Source: Larix kaempferi (Eukaryota > Streptophyta > Pinopsida > Pinales > Pinaceae). From it: a stretch of DNA of 64,000 nucleotides. This document shows, one piece after another, positions 10,659-22,227 of the stretch. Position numbers and translations under genes: made by a program. How positions within the stretch are numbered: position 1 is the stretch's first letter; every line of letters begins with the position of its first letter. The stretch is taken from the NCBI GenBank assembly GCA_027924585.1, contig BSBM01000252.1, positions 1,984,001 through 2,048,000 of the forward strand, written 5' to 3'. The notes beneath the pieces were generated by a model. That model ran no database searches and was not told the DNA's origin. It saw only the letters and a program-made list of their open reading frames with translations.

Positions 10659-10676
10659 TGGAGCCATTGTCGGGGA
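10659..10676 (+). other. PBS of Gyp-B (tRNA-Asp-like)
   Basis: tggagccattgtcgggga, five bases after the LTR, resembles the tggcgccgttgccgggga site of plant Athila/Tat elements with three substitutions. It sets the LTR boundary and the plus orientation. Confidence 0.8.
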
Positions 10677-10788
10677 CGGAAGTGAAGTTTCATCTTTCCT
10701 AGGATATCTTTATTGTTTTGGTTTTGAGGTGGACAAAATCAAAAAAATTCTATTTTAGACTACAATTCACCGAAAGCAGTATTTCACA

Positions 10789-13700
10789 GTGGCTTCCAGG
10801 AGGTCTAGGACTAGGGGGAATCCTACTTCACCATTACACCCAGGTGTCTTAGATCCAGAAAATATCTTAAAGAAATCTAAACAAGAGGCACATACCTCTT
10901 TTTTTGGAAGATCCCAGTCTTACCTATCCTTGTTTTCTCTAACTCAACCACCTTCTTTGTCTCCATTTCTGTATTCTGAACCAAAATTAGAAGAGGTTGA
11001 TATTCAGAATTTTACAAATCCATTGTCTCCCAAGAAACTCAAAATAGAATTACTTCCATTACTTCAGTTTAAAACTAATACACCTATCTTTCATCTCAGT
11101 TCAGTCAAAACCAATAAACCTTTGTCTTCAACCAGTCAGACTACTTCCAAGATGGCTGGACAAAAGCTTGATATGATGGATAGGATGGTAGAAGCCACGT
11201 ATGCTCCGTTAGTACTTCCTCAGCCTTTAAATGCTTTGCCTAGAGGAGATTATCAAAAATATTTACCTAGGTTTAATGGGCTAGGAGAAACAACCACATA
11301 AGAACATTGGAATGCGTTTTTGAGTTATGCTGATAATCAAAACATAGAAGCAAAGGATGTATGGATGAGAATGTTTGTGCAAAGTCTAGATGGTGATGTT
11401 AGAAAATGGTTCAGGGAGTTACTAGCAAATTCAATAAAGCTTATAGAAGAATTACAGGATGTATTTATGAGACAATGGGGAGACACAAAAGATCACACAT
11501 ATTATATTACTGAGTTTGCAGCTTTAAAGAGAAAACATGATGAAACTATAGCTGATTTTTCAAAACGCGTCAACAAAATGTATGGTAGAATTCCATTGGA
11601 AATTAAGCCCTTAGAAACTTTGGCTAAACTGACATATGAAAATGCATTTGACCATGATTTCTCTTTGCATCTGAGAGAAAGGAGACCTATAACATTACTG
11701 AATATGCAAAAAGTTGCTCTAGAGGTAGAATCCAACATTTTGGCTTCTAATAGACTTAAGGATCAGTCAGACCATCAGGTTCATGATCGAAAGGGTAAGA
11801 ATGTAGTAATTCCTGTAGCCTCTACATCAAAGAAGGAAGAAGGTCAATTAGATGAAATTAGTAAGATAATTAAAAGCTTGACTGCAAAGGTAAATAGATT
11901 GGAGTTGGAGAAGAGTTCAAATAGAACTTTTCAAGATGGAGAAATAAATCCTAATCCCAATCAAAATCCTAACCAATTCAAAAGACCATTTGGACCAAGA
12001 TTTATTCCTCGGGAAAGGAGAAATAATGATATTCAGAGGGAGAGAAGAGAAAATGAAGATCAAATAGTTCCTCCCCCTTTCCAGAATAATTTTATAGAAG
12101 AAGTTGAGTAGGTGGTAGAGGTGCATTACGAAGATGATTTAAATTATTTTGGGGAATTATCATCTAAAGGATTTACAGCTGAAAGTAGCCATCAGAATTT
12201 GGAGTATTATGATGCATATGATTATCAGGAAGGCAGTGATTTTCATCCTCAAGTTTCAGCTAGTGTATGTCAGATTGATCCAAAAAAATATTATAATTTG
12301 AGATTAGGCCCTAAACAAGTTGTTCAAATTCCAAAAAAGAAAGTAACTTCACCTATTAAATAGTTTCCTAATCAAATACAGGGAAAGAAACAAGACCATA
12401 GTGATCAGACCAAAACAACATAAATTGAAGAAACCAACAAGAATACACAGACTTTTAGCTTTGAAAATGAGCTGTGTAAAATCAAGGTCCCAGTGCCATT
12501 AATGGATGTAGTAGTTACTGACATAGCTCCTGAGTTTGGCATGTTGCTTTCAATATCTTGGGAAAAGAAAATAGGTGGTACATTTCAGATGGATTTGGAT
12601 TATGCGACCATACCAGTGTTTGGGGGAGAAAACAAAAGACTGTACAGGGAATTACAATATGCTTACATAGTCAGAGATGATAAGAATCCTACTAATCATT
12701 CTCTTTATTCAGTAGATGAAGAATTGGGCTCTTGTATGCTTCATTTTAATGATAGTATAACTGGAGTAATGGAAGTAGAAAAAGAAGCATCAGTAAACTC
12801 TACTATTGAACAAAAAGATGAATTGTGGAAAATGTATTTTGATGGTTCTTCATGTAAAGGAGTAGGAGCTGGCATTGATTTGATTTCCTCTGGTGGAGAG
12901 ATAATTAGTTTGATGTATAAATTGGAATTTGTCACTACCAACAACACAGCAGAATATGAGGCATTGATAATTGGTTTAAGGGCTGCAGAGGATTTAGGAA
13001 TTCAACAACTTTTTGTTTATGGTGACTCTGAATTGGTTGTCTAACAGGTGAAGGGAAAATATTAGGTAAAGCAGGATTTGTTGAAGGTACACTGAAATGA
13101 AGTTTGGGATATGATCAATAACTATTTCATAGCATTTAATGTTACTTTCATTCCCAGAGATCAGAATCAGACTATTCATTCATTGGCCTTGGCAGCTACT
13201 CATTTAAGGATCCCAAAACATACTCAGCTGAAGTATCCAATTGAAATTAAATATAGACCCTCAGTACCAGACAATATAAAACAGTGGAGAGCTTTTGAAG
13301 ATGATGTGGAGATTAAAAAAAAATTGGAATTAGCTAGAGAGTTTTCCTATTCTTTAATCAATCAAGATCAAGATGAGGAGGTAGATGACAATGCTACATA
13401 CACAGAAAATAAAATTGATGATCACAAAATTATTGAATTAAAAGGTAATTTTATTCTTAAGGGATTGGTCCCCCTTGAAATAATTTTCTCCGAAGATGAT
13501 ACTTTGTTGAAGCCTTCAATGCAATCTTCAGAAGAGAATATCATGAGCTGTAACATTGGTATAGAAGAGCAGCAAAGAATGGTGAAGATTTCTAAGTCTC
13601 TTCCAGTTGAGCAAAGAAACAGGTACATTGCATTATTGAAAAGATTTGTTGATATTTTTGCTTGGTGTTATGAAGATTTAAGAACTTATGACACAAGTAT

Positions 13701-14640
13701 TATTCAACATAAAGTACCTTTAAAACCAAATGTGAAGCCCTTTAGACAAAAATTGAGGAGAATTAACCCAGCTCTGCTGCCAGTTATAGAGAAGGAAGTC
13801 AAGAAGTTATTGGATGCAAAGATAATTGTTCCATTGAGATATTCATCATAGGTGAATAATTTGGTTCCAGTTCGAAAGAAGAATGGAGAGATAAGATTAT
13901 GTGTGGACTTCCAGAATCTGAATAGAGCTTCATTGAAAGACAATTACCCCTTACCAAAGATTGAGCAAATTCTGCAAAAAGTCGTGGGTGCTCAGAGAAT
14001 CTCCATGGTTGATGGATTCTCAGGGTACAATCAAATAGCTTTACACCTAGATGACAGGGAGAAAATGACCTTCACTACTCCATGGGGTACATTTATGTAC
14101 GATAAGATGCCATTTGGATTAATGAATGCGGGTGCAACATTCCAAAGAGCTATGGATATAGCCTTTGTAGGAGAAAAGGAGAAATTTGTTGTGATCTACC
14201 TGGATGATATTACAGTCTTCTCTCAGTCTAATGATGAGCACTTGAAGCATATTGAGCAGACATTTCTGAAGTGTAGGAAATTTGGGTTGTCTTTAAACCC
14301 CAAAAAGTCACATTTTGTTGTACAAGAAGGCAAAATTCTGGGGCATCTTGTTTCGGCTGATGGTATTAGAATAGACACACAGAGAATCAAAGCAATTCTG
14401 AAGATTACTATCCCAAGGAGTAAAAAAGATGTTCAATCATTCATTGGGAAAATTAATTTTCTAAGGAGGTTCATCCCAAACTTTGCTAAAACTATTAAAC
14501 ACATTACATCCATGTTGAGGAAGGATCAAGAAGTGAAATGGACAGCAAAAGCTAATGCTTCATTTGAGAAGATTAAACAAGCTTTGGCAGAAGCTTCAGT
14601 CTTGGTAAGCTCCAGTCTTTGACAGAAGCTCCAGTATTGG
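10789..14640 (+). pseudogene. Gyp-B gag-PR-aRNH-RT reading frame, eight nonsense codons
   Basis: One frame spans 10789-14622 without a frameshift. Order: basic N-terminus; gag core (about 11230-11760, with WNAFLSYADNQNIEAKD); partial retropepsin C-terminal region (about 12480-12690; no D-S/T-G triad seen); archaeal-type RNase H (12826-13200: YFDGSS, TAEYEAL, YGDSELVV); RT (13560-14620: RLCVDFQNLNRASLKDNYPLP, YLDDITVFSQ). Internal stops are at 11299, 12109, 12361, 12421, 13042, 13063, 13093 and 13849. Most sit where Gln, Arg or Trp is expected. The last conserved RNase H acid (ADALA) reads HSLAL, so that site is lost. RT ends in a diverged partial duplication (about 14583-14645) where the next block begins; the gypsy RNase H is missing. 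Confidence 0.85.
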
Positions 14641-15620
14641 TAAGTCCTGTGCTCTGAAAATGGTACTGTCCTGTGGATTTTGTGAGCCCAGGACTGTTCA
14701 TGCTTATGAGTGCTTTCATTTTTAAGGAGTCTGAAAACGATAAGAAGACTCTGCAGTGGTTATGAGTACCGTCCTGTGGGTTTTTACGAGCCCAGGATGG
14801 TGATTGCTCGTGGTAGCTTTCATGTTTAGAGAGTCTGAAAGTGGTAATGGGACTCCATTGGTGTTCTTGTTCGTAAGTTAGTCTCCAAGGTCCGAAAAAG
14901 CATAAAATTATGCAAATGGAGAAATCTTCTAGCTGATGTGACTAGAGTATTCCTTTTTCGTAATTAGTCTACAAGGTCCGGAAAAGGGGTAAAATTATAC
15001 TAGGTAGATGCCCTTTCAGATACGTATAGCGAGCATGAAAGGAAGCAAGGTTGCTCGGCAATCTTTTCATTGTTTTAGGAGTCAGAAAATAGCTTAACAG
15101 AAACTCCCTAAGTGCCTTTTTCGTAAAAGGGATTGCTCGGCCCGAAAAAGGGGTAAAATTATACCGAACAAAAAAAGGGATTGATGAGAGCGAGAAAAGG
15201 TCTCAAGCATCGTCATGAGTGCGGAATACTGAATCCGATGACATAAAGATTGTAAAAAAGGGGCAATGGCCAATGTAGCACGCAAACCGAGGCAACGAGG
15301 GGGCATGAGAAAAAATGCCCAAAAAATATGGGCGTGAGAGCGAGAAATGATCTCAAGCAGCATCACGGGCATGGAAATATGAATCCTATGATGCAAATGG
15401 TGCGAAAAAATGGAGGTCATAAGGACTCCGGAATGGTCAAAGCAAATAACTAGGTTAAAAAATGGCTACAAATAAAGGTGAGCCCACCAAGCCAAGGATG
15501 CAGTGGTGGGGAGAAATGATGACCCACGGGGGGAGAATACATGGTGTATCAAATCAAATCAAATATACAAGTGATATGTGACCTCAAAAAATGGTTGAGA
15601 TCACACATGTGAAGAAGTCA
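14641..15620 (-). repeat. Non-coding tandem-repeat block, inferred left remnant of Gyp-C
   Basis: No gene is seen. Three repeat families are visible: a unit of about 105 bp (gtcctgtgg...gagcccagga near 14668 and 14771); the motif aaggtccgaaaa...taaaattat near 14888, 14975 and 15138; and two copies of gagagcgagaaa...ctcaagca near 15188 and 15336 followed by similar text. It abuts the broken RT of Gyp-B on the left and the end of the Gyp-C gag on the right. It may be the region after gag in Gyp-C. Confidence 0.5.
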
Positions 15621-15626
15621 GCAGGG

Positions 15627-18600
15627 TTAATGACCTTCCCCCATGCTATGTGCATGGGGTTTGTGATTGTGGATCACATATGTGTTGGTTTGAACGATGG
15701 GCTCATTGAGGTGTTGAGATAGAGATGATGGGGAAGGTTCAAAATGATTGATCATGCCCACTATCCCAGGGTCAAGGTAATCTATTATGCCCCCTAACTC
15801 AGAGGTGTCAATGTGGTGCAGGTGTTGTCTCAGAGAGAGATCAATAGGGCATTGAGCAACTGCTGGCGGGGTGTTATACCATGAGACTGTGGGCTGTGGT
15901 GGCATACTGAAGTGATGATATGATGATGGGGGATTCCCTTTGTGGGGTGGATGCCCCCAGTATCTCCGACGAGAATCACGATGATGATGAGTAGGCAAGG
16001 TTTTGGGCCTATCCCCATGTTGTGGACATGTGGTTTCCTCATCGATTTGAAAGGGTTGAACATGTGTGTCAAAGGGATCAGTGGAAGGGGCTGACCGGAC
16101 AGAGGGGTATCCAGTGGAAACCGTGTAAATGGTGTTAATTTCTTCCAAGGAGGAAGATGGTGGGGGATGAATTTCCTCAATTTTAGGAGGGGATATCTCT
16201 AGGCCGGCATTATTCAATTCGTATAAGGATGCTCTATAATCTGGGAGATCAGGGCAATGGTGTGAATAATGGCCATAAATGTCGCATATTGCATAAGGAT
16301 GGTTTGTGCGCAATGATTTATCACGAGGTTGAGGGGGGATTTCTAGTTTGACTACTGGAATGTTGGTGTCGTCATCCAACATATTCATGTGTTCTTGAAG
16401 TGCTGGTAACTGTGGACATTGATGGGTGGCATGGCCTATGTCGTTGCACAAAGAGCACTTGGGGGGTATGCAGTTTGCTGGGGGATTCTTCACCAACTTG
16501 GGGGTTGCTGGGGGGTGTGAGTTGTGGGTCCGGTGGTGTACGTTTGTGGACCTTTTCCCCCAGTGTTTCGATGTGGTGGGGGAGTATAATTGGATGTTGA
16601 TGCGGTGGCCGTTGTTGGAGGTGGTCGATTCTGGATGTTTGCTACACCAGGGGGTGGACGGTTAGAAGTATTGATGGGTTGCACTGGTTTTAAAATGACA
16701 TTCGGTGTCGGAGGAGAGGTTGGGGCATGTAGGTACCACACAGGTAGTCCTAATGTTAATCCTGGGATATTAAGTGTAGCCATGACTGGTGTGCTGATGG
16801 AGCCTGAAGGGGGAAATAAAAATGGGATAGTATGAATTGGTGTGGCTCCTGCATGAGTTGGCACTGAGGGTGGTTGCGGGAGTAAAGGGGGTTGTTGGTT
16901 TGGTACCTGTGTGTTATGCGAGAGGGTGCACAAATTAGATATCTCAGTTATATTCAAAGGGGGTTGGATGGATTGGATTGTGGAAGTCATAGGTGATTCC
17001 GAGTATAATCCGGGTCTGACTGTGGACAGGAACAATGTAGGTGCATTCTGAACTGGTTGTTCAATCATAGGGAGAACATTTTTAGGTGCAATGGGAGTGT
17101 ATGGGTTTCGATGCGTTTGGACATTCATGTCAGATGATGACATCATAAGGAGATGATGAGTATTTGAATCCATTGGTTGGTTTGTGTGTGCAGCATATGT
17201 GATTTGCTGTTGTGGTGCTGTGGTTCCTTGAGGAGGATCCAACAGACGAGTGTTCTCCACTCCTTGTGTGGGAAAAGGATTCTGCAGCACCATGGGTTGT
17301 GGTTAAGGAGGTGGTGCTGGTTGTTCGACGTGCCCTTGGTGTTGGCCATCATCAGACCATAGTTGGCGTGCTCGTCCCAAATGGGGGCAAATGTGTGTAT
17401 AATGGCCGTATACCCCACATATGGAACATGGGTGGTTTTCTTGTAAATTTGAGTTCTTACCCTGTTTCGGTGGTCGATTAGGGTTTTGGTTGGCGGGGGT
17501 AGCGTTGTTGTTGTTTGGAGGATAAGTCTGAGCGATTGGAGGTTGTGGTGTAGCAAGGACTACCTGTGGTGGGAAATAAGCCATTGGGGCTTGTGAGTGA
17601 ACAGGAGCATGTGTGGCATGCTGATGGTAATACGTAGGGGGTACAACCAGAGGTGGATAGGCTGAAGGTGCATGACCATAAAACTATGGTGGACATGGGG
17701 GTCCATGAGTGTGGTGGGGGTGGGCCATGGGACCATACGAAGTTGTAGCTCCAGAGTGAGATGTGGCCCGCGAAAGATCAAGGTCGTTATTATTGTGCAT
17801 AATGGAAAATGGTTGGTTGTGGGATGCAACTTGTCTAATGATGCCATTTGCGGCATGGGATGCCCCCGGTGCGTCAGTCTGGGAGGAATCACCGCGGGGA
17901 GCGTCAGGTAAAATGGTACACAGGTAGCCACACTGGGCATAGATTAGATCAAACTGTTGGGCTTTTAGAATGGCTTCTTCTTCTGACTGGGGTCGTTCAG
18001 AAGCTACATCCTTGGCTAGGAGGGGTAGGAGTGATTTGAGAAACCAATCCAAAAATATACGGTCGTTCAGTTTAATCTTACAGAGGCTACGACGCTTGCG
18101 CCACTCATGGATGTGGTCGGTGATGTGGGTAGCTGTGTTTTGTCTGGAAGACAACAGTATTTCAACTCCTGCATCGTAATGTACAGGAAGCTAAAAAAAT
18201 TGAAGGAAAGTGGAGGCAAGAGACGTAAAAGTATGGTGGGTCTCATGTGGTTGTTCGATGTACCACTTGGCTGCAGATCCAATGAACGTTCGTTGCGATA
18301 GTCTTAGACGAATAGAGTCATCCACTATGGAGTTAGATGAACACCATAGGTGAAATGACATTATGTTGTTTTGGGGATCTTCCCCAGGTTTTCCTTCAAA
18401 CTTCGGAATGTCCGAGGGAAGCTTTGGGGCATTGGGGGCCAAGTGGGGTCATGTCTAATAGGATCATTAGTTAGTCTTGCCAAGTCTAGAAAATTCAAAC
18501 TTGCCAGAAATGGTAGATTGGATGAGGGGTGTGATGTAGTGGTTGGGACATAACTGTTAATGGTAGCATTATGCAGTGGTCCAGTGGCCCCTACGGGTAT

Positions 18601-18930
18601 GCTAGGTATGGAAGGTATGTGTGCTCCAACTGATGTGGTGTGGGAAAGGCGAGCGCTCCCAAGTGCAGCATGGGTTGCAGAGGGGTTGGGAATAGTGCCA
18701 GGAATTTCTGGGATCTGGATTGTGGTAATGAGAGGGGGTGTGACCCCTATGTTGGGCATGCCCATAACAGGTGGTGGCCCTGTGTTGGGCATACCTAAAG
18801 GGGTAATGGCACCTATATTAGGCATGCCTAATGGGGTTGTTGTCACCATGGGTGGCACAGTAGTAGTAGGGTTTGTCGATGTATCTCCAATAGTACTGGT
18901 GAAAAGGGGATCGTATGGTGATCCAGCCAT
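15627..18930 (-). pseudogene. Gyp-C gag, Pro-rich with three zinc-knuckle-like motifs, frameshifted
   Basis: The reading runs right to left through open pieces 18930-18361, 18442-18191, 18154-17684, 17584-17303, 17293-16490 and 16496-15627, joined by frameshifts. The N-terminus has repeats of PLGMPNIG. The core follows: PKLPSDIPKFEGKPGEDP, FIGSAAKWYIEQ, then DRIFLDWFLKSLLPLLAKDV. Next come long Pro/His/Asn-rich linkers with CSICGVYGHYTHIC (near 17450), CSLCNDIGHATHQC (near 16430) and AICDIYGHYSHHC (near 16290, first Cys replaced by Tyr). The knuckles fit CX2CX4HX4C. Typical gypsy gags carry one or two close knuckles; here they are far apart. No protease or pol is found to the left. This is the gag of a Tat/Ogre-like gypsy element by its PBS. 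Confidence 0.75.
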
Positions 18931-19269
18931 GGGGTTGGTTGGTGATATTTCAGTAGGGTTTTTGGATTCATCCTCAGAATTAGATGTGAAGTGAGGTGTG
19001 TCAGAATTGGATGATTGTGTGTTTGGCCGATGACGTGTCGCGTCAAGGGATAAGGCTCTACGTCTATGACATGTAGAGCTAAGTGTACCGAACTAAGGGG
19101 GGTTGACCCTGAAGATGACGAGATCGTCTTAAATTCTCAATGGTGAGAAATATTTAAAAATTTCAGTGTAATGTGGTAATGTAAAAAACTCGAAACCCTA
19201 ATGCAACAATGAGTGCAAAAGGGGAGTGAAAAAATAAAGGCTCTGAGGCCAAAAATCAACCTCAAAAAG

Positions 19270-19283
19270 CACTTATTATAGCA
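19270..19283. repeat. Left arm of the hairpin hit by Copia-3
   Basis: cacttattatagca is the exact reverse complement of 33156-33169. Without Copia-3 and one TSD copy the arms are separated by four bases, GCTG. Confidence 0.85.
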
Positions 19284-19284
19284 G
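19280..19284. repeat. TSD (AGCAG) of Copia-3, left copy
   Basis: AGCAG precedes the left LTR and recurs at 33148-33152 after the right LTR. Confidence 0.92.
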
Positions 19285-19892
19285 TGTTAAATTTTTAGTA
19301 TTAAATCACAATACTATAGGATCTTTACTGAGAGAATAACATCTACAGTATATCAATGCATGACAATCATAATATGACAAGCATCACAAGCATCACAAGA
19401 ATCAAAAGCATAGAGACAAGAGACATAGAGTTTCCGTGGGGAAAACCCTAAGGTGAAAAACCCCACAACTTCCTCAGAGATAGAGAGAGCAATGGCTCAA
19501 CCAAAATACAACCAAATAACACTGAGATAGTCTCCTAGCAGATGATCCTCCTCCTCCTCACTAGTACGCCACTTTTTAGAGAGAGAGATAGTTACTTTTT
19601 CGAGTAAGTAAAATAGCGATATCCTATCTCTATTTATACTCACCTTTTTTCCCAGTGACCTACTGGGGCCGACTTGTCTACTTGGATACATCCACATTAT
19701 ATTATATATTAATTAGGGCCGACCCCATAAGGTGGTCTAATAACCCATCGGCAAGTACACACACTTGCGACACTTGTCAATCCACATGACGACACTTCTT
19801 TATAGAGGAATAACACATCTCTTATAAGGGTACAATAATTATATATATAATACACAGATGAAATACATTCCGAAGTTACATATACATCAACA
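19285..19892 (-). repeat. Copia-3 left LTR (3' LTR)
   Basis: 608 bp, TGTTAAATTTTTAG...CATCAACA. Paired with 32540-33147. Confidence 0.94.
19631..19638 (-). promoter_or_regulatory. TATA box, Copia-3 left LTR
   Basis: tatttata on plus reads tataaata on the coding strand; the other LTR has it at 32886. Confidence 0.6.
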
Positions 19893-19903
19893 CTCCCTCT
19901 TAA
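19893..19903 (-). other. Polypurine tract of Copia-3
   Basis: The plus strand reads ctccctcttaa beside the LTR, a purine-rich run on the coding strand. Copia-5 has the same bases in the same place. Confidence 0.75.
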
Positions 19904-20150
19904 CTAGGAAGGTATTTCTCGACACAGATCTGCTAGACAAGTCTTCTTCTCTGGATCATCGTCATAGATGCATCGTCATCGTCATTGTCACTGCTGCTAC
20001 TATCTCAACCAATCTCTGACTCTAGTCATCATAGGAAGTTCTACAGAGCCAGTCCTTTTTCATACTGGATGTAGGCCCACCACCTGCAGGTCTTCGTCAT
20101 CACTGGCCATACTGTGGAATCCTCAGGACTTATTACGTGTGTCACAAAAC

Positions 20151-20660
20151 CTTGAAAGAGCATCCCAGGATGTTACGGGTACACAACTCCGACCTGTAGG
20201 ATCTCCCAGGGTGCTATTACATGTGACCCCACCACAAAACCTCAAAAGAGCATCTCAGGATGTTACGGGTACACAACTCCGACCTGAAATCTCCCAGGGC
20301 ACAAATTACATGTGGTCCACCAAAAAACATAGCAAGAGCATCTCAGGATGTTACGGGTACACAACTCCGACCTGAAATCTCCCAGGGCACAAATTACATG
20401 TGGTCATGGCAAAACCTCGCAAGAGAATCTCAGGATGTTACGGGTACACAACTCCGACCGGAAATCTCCCAGGGCCCAAATTACATGCCATAGAACAAAA
20501 CCTCGCAAGAGCATCTCAGGATGTTACGGGTACACAACTCCGACCTGAGATCTCCCAGGGCGCTATTACATTTCCTCCCAGAGCAATGTCTCGAAAGAGC
20601 ATCCCAGGCTGTTACGGGTACATAACTCTGACCTATAGGATCTCCCAGACATACTCATCT
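20151..20660 (-). repeat. Minisatellite in the Copia-3 3' region, six units of about 88 bp
   Basis: Units start near 20161, 20251, 20339, 20427, 20512 and 20600. Each has catctcaggatgttacgggt, then acaactccgacct, then ctcccagggcacaaattaca. Spacing is 85-90 bp. It lies between RNase H and the 3' LTR, outside any coding domain. Short forward ORFs across it are by-products of the repeat. Confidence 0.9.
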
Positions 20661-20683
20661 GCACAGCCTGATCCATGGCCATA

Positions 20684-21217
20684 GAGTATCAACCTGATAC
20701 TCACCATACATCATCCTGATGTACTCATGATCGTCCTGATCATCATCACTGCAACGTCCTGATGCATGTCATTTTGGAGCAACATCCTGAAGCTCATCAT
20801 CCATGATCATCCTGATCATCACTGCAACATCCTGCTGCATGTCATCTGGAGCAACATCCTGAAGCTCATCAATGCATCCACCTGATGCATACCAAGTATC
20901 TACCTGATACATATCATCATACATGATCCACCTGATCATCAATGCATCCACCTGATGCATACCAAGTATCTACCTGATACATGATACATATCACCATACA
21001 TGATCCACCTGATCATACAATGTATCCACCTGATACATATACAGATACATGGTCCAAGCATCCAACATGATGCACATACATACATAAATGATCCACCTGA
21101 TCATATCCAGCATCCAACATGATGCATACATACATAAATGATCCAACTGATCATATCCAGCATCCAACATGATGCGTACATACATACATAAAAATGATCC
21201 AACTGATCATATCCAGC
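20684..21217 (-). repeat. Array of short hairpins with changing arms, Copia-3
   Basis: Many successive short inverted repeats share a small core (ACC, TCC, CACCT or CAACAT) while the arms change together: gagtatcaacctgatactc, tacatcatcctgatgta, atgatcatcctgatcat, atgcatccacctgatgcat, atgtatccacctgatacat, gcatccaacatgatgc. Arms are 5-8 bp and mostly perfect. The array lies between the minisatellite and the RNase H end. Copia-5 has the same array. Function unknown. Confidence 0.8.
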
Positions 21218-21324
21218 AGAAACCAGAACATCATCCTGATGCCCATTATCCAGCGCTTACATCCACAGCCATATGAAAGATCCTCCTTCCAACATGCTTG
21301 GAATGGATTCAGCAAATGTGTCCA

Positions 21325-22222
21325 TCACTTCTTCCTCGAAGTGTCCTCGTTCTGAAGAACGCCAAGCCTCTCTCTGAAGTACTCGAACTTCACTCTGGCT
21401 AGTGGCTTCGTCAGCACATCTGCAATCTGCTTGTCTGTCGCAATATACAGAAGCTTCACAGCTCCTCTCTGCACCATATCCCTGATATAGTGATATTTGA
21501 TCTCTATGTGTTTTGACCTGTCATGAAACACTGGGTTCTCGGACAGCTTCACACAACTCTGGTTATCACAGAAGATACCAGTAGCCTCCAATGGGAGATC
21601 AAATAACTCAGACAGTAGCTTCCGTAGCCATACTGCCTCACAACTAGCTGAGCAGGCTGCAACATACTCTTCCTCAACTGTACTCAGTGCTACGCAGGAC
21701 TGCTTCCTGCTAAACCAAGAGATCACACCCGATCCCATACTGAAGCAACACCCAGATGTGCTCTTCCTATCTGCAGCACTGCCAGCCCAATCTGACTCAA
21801 CATAACCCTGCAGGTTAAACTTTTGATTCACCTTATACCTGAGCCCATAATCCACTGTACCCTTCAGGTACCTTAGAACATGCTTTACAGCAACCAGGTG
21901 AACACTCCTCGGATCCGTCAGGAACTGGCTCAATGTTTTCACAGCAAAGAAAATGTCTGGTCTAGTGTTCGTCAGGTACATCAAGGACCCAATCATCTGA
22001 CGATACATAGAGACATCAATCGGCTCAGGTGAAGCATCACATAGAAGCTTCAGATTCGATGCCATAGGTGTGGCCATGACCTTGCAATCCATCATCCCAA
22101 ATCTCTTCAGGATATCTACTGTGTACTTCCCTTGACCAAGGAAGATTCCACCTGCATTCTGCCACACCTCCATACCTAGGAAATAGTGCATCATTCCCAA
22201 ATCTTTCATATCAAGTTCAGCT
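21325..22222 (-). pseudogene. Copia-3 RT C-terminus and RNase H
   Basis: The reading is open from the NA-4 insertion to the stop at 21325. It starts with AELDMKDLGMMHYFLGMEV (late RT), then SMYRQMIGSLMYLTNTRPDI, the RNase H acids in ESDWAGS, EEEYVA and FCDNQS, and the usual end KQIADVLTKPLARVKFEYF. The open frame also runs into the NA-4 LTR to 22332, but those residues are not part of the gene. The upstream RT lies beyond NA-4 at 28969. Confidence 0.88.
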
Positions 22223-22227
22223 GCAAG
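22223..22227. repeat. TSD (GCAAG) of NA-4, left copy
   Basis: GCAAG precedes the left LTR and recurs at 28964-28968. The reading frame of the RT is restored when NA-4 and one copy are removed. Confidence 0.95.

Larger units (their letters stand above)
18931..19284 (-). other. Gyp-C leader next to gag
   Basis: No gene seen. It joins the gag start to the point where Copia-3 entered and continues at 33153. Confidence 0.6.

Noticed and set aside
10659-10676. tRNA-like sequence as a tRNA gene
   Set aside because: Only the 18-base PBS complementary to a tRNA 3' end is present, at an LTR border. The same applies to the other PBS sites.
11299-13851. Stop codons in Gyp-B read as programmed readthrough or an altered code
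   Set aside because: Stops are of all three kinds, scattered, and explained by C-to-T change; the paired LTRs show the same decay site by site.
20151-20660. Regular direct repeats resembling a CRISPR array
   Set aside because: The whole unit of about 88 bp is repeated, with no unique spacers. It lies in the 3' region of a plant copia element.
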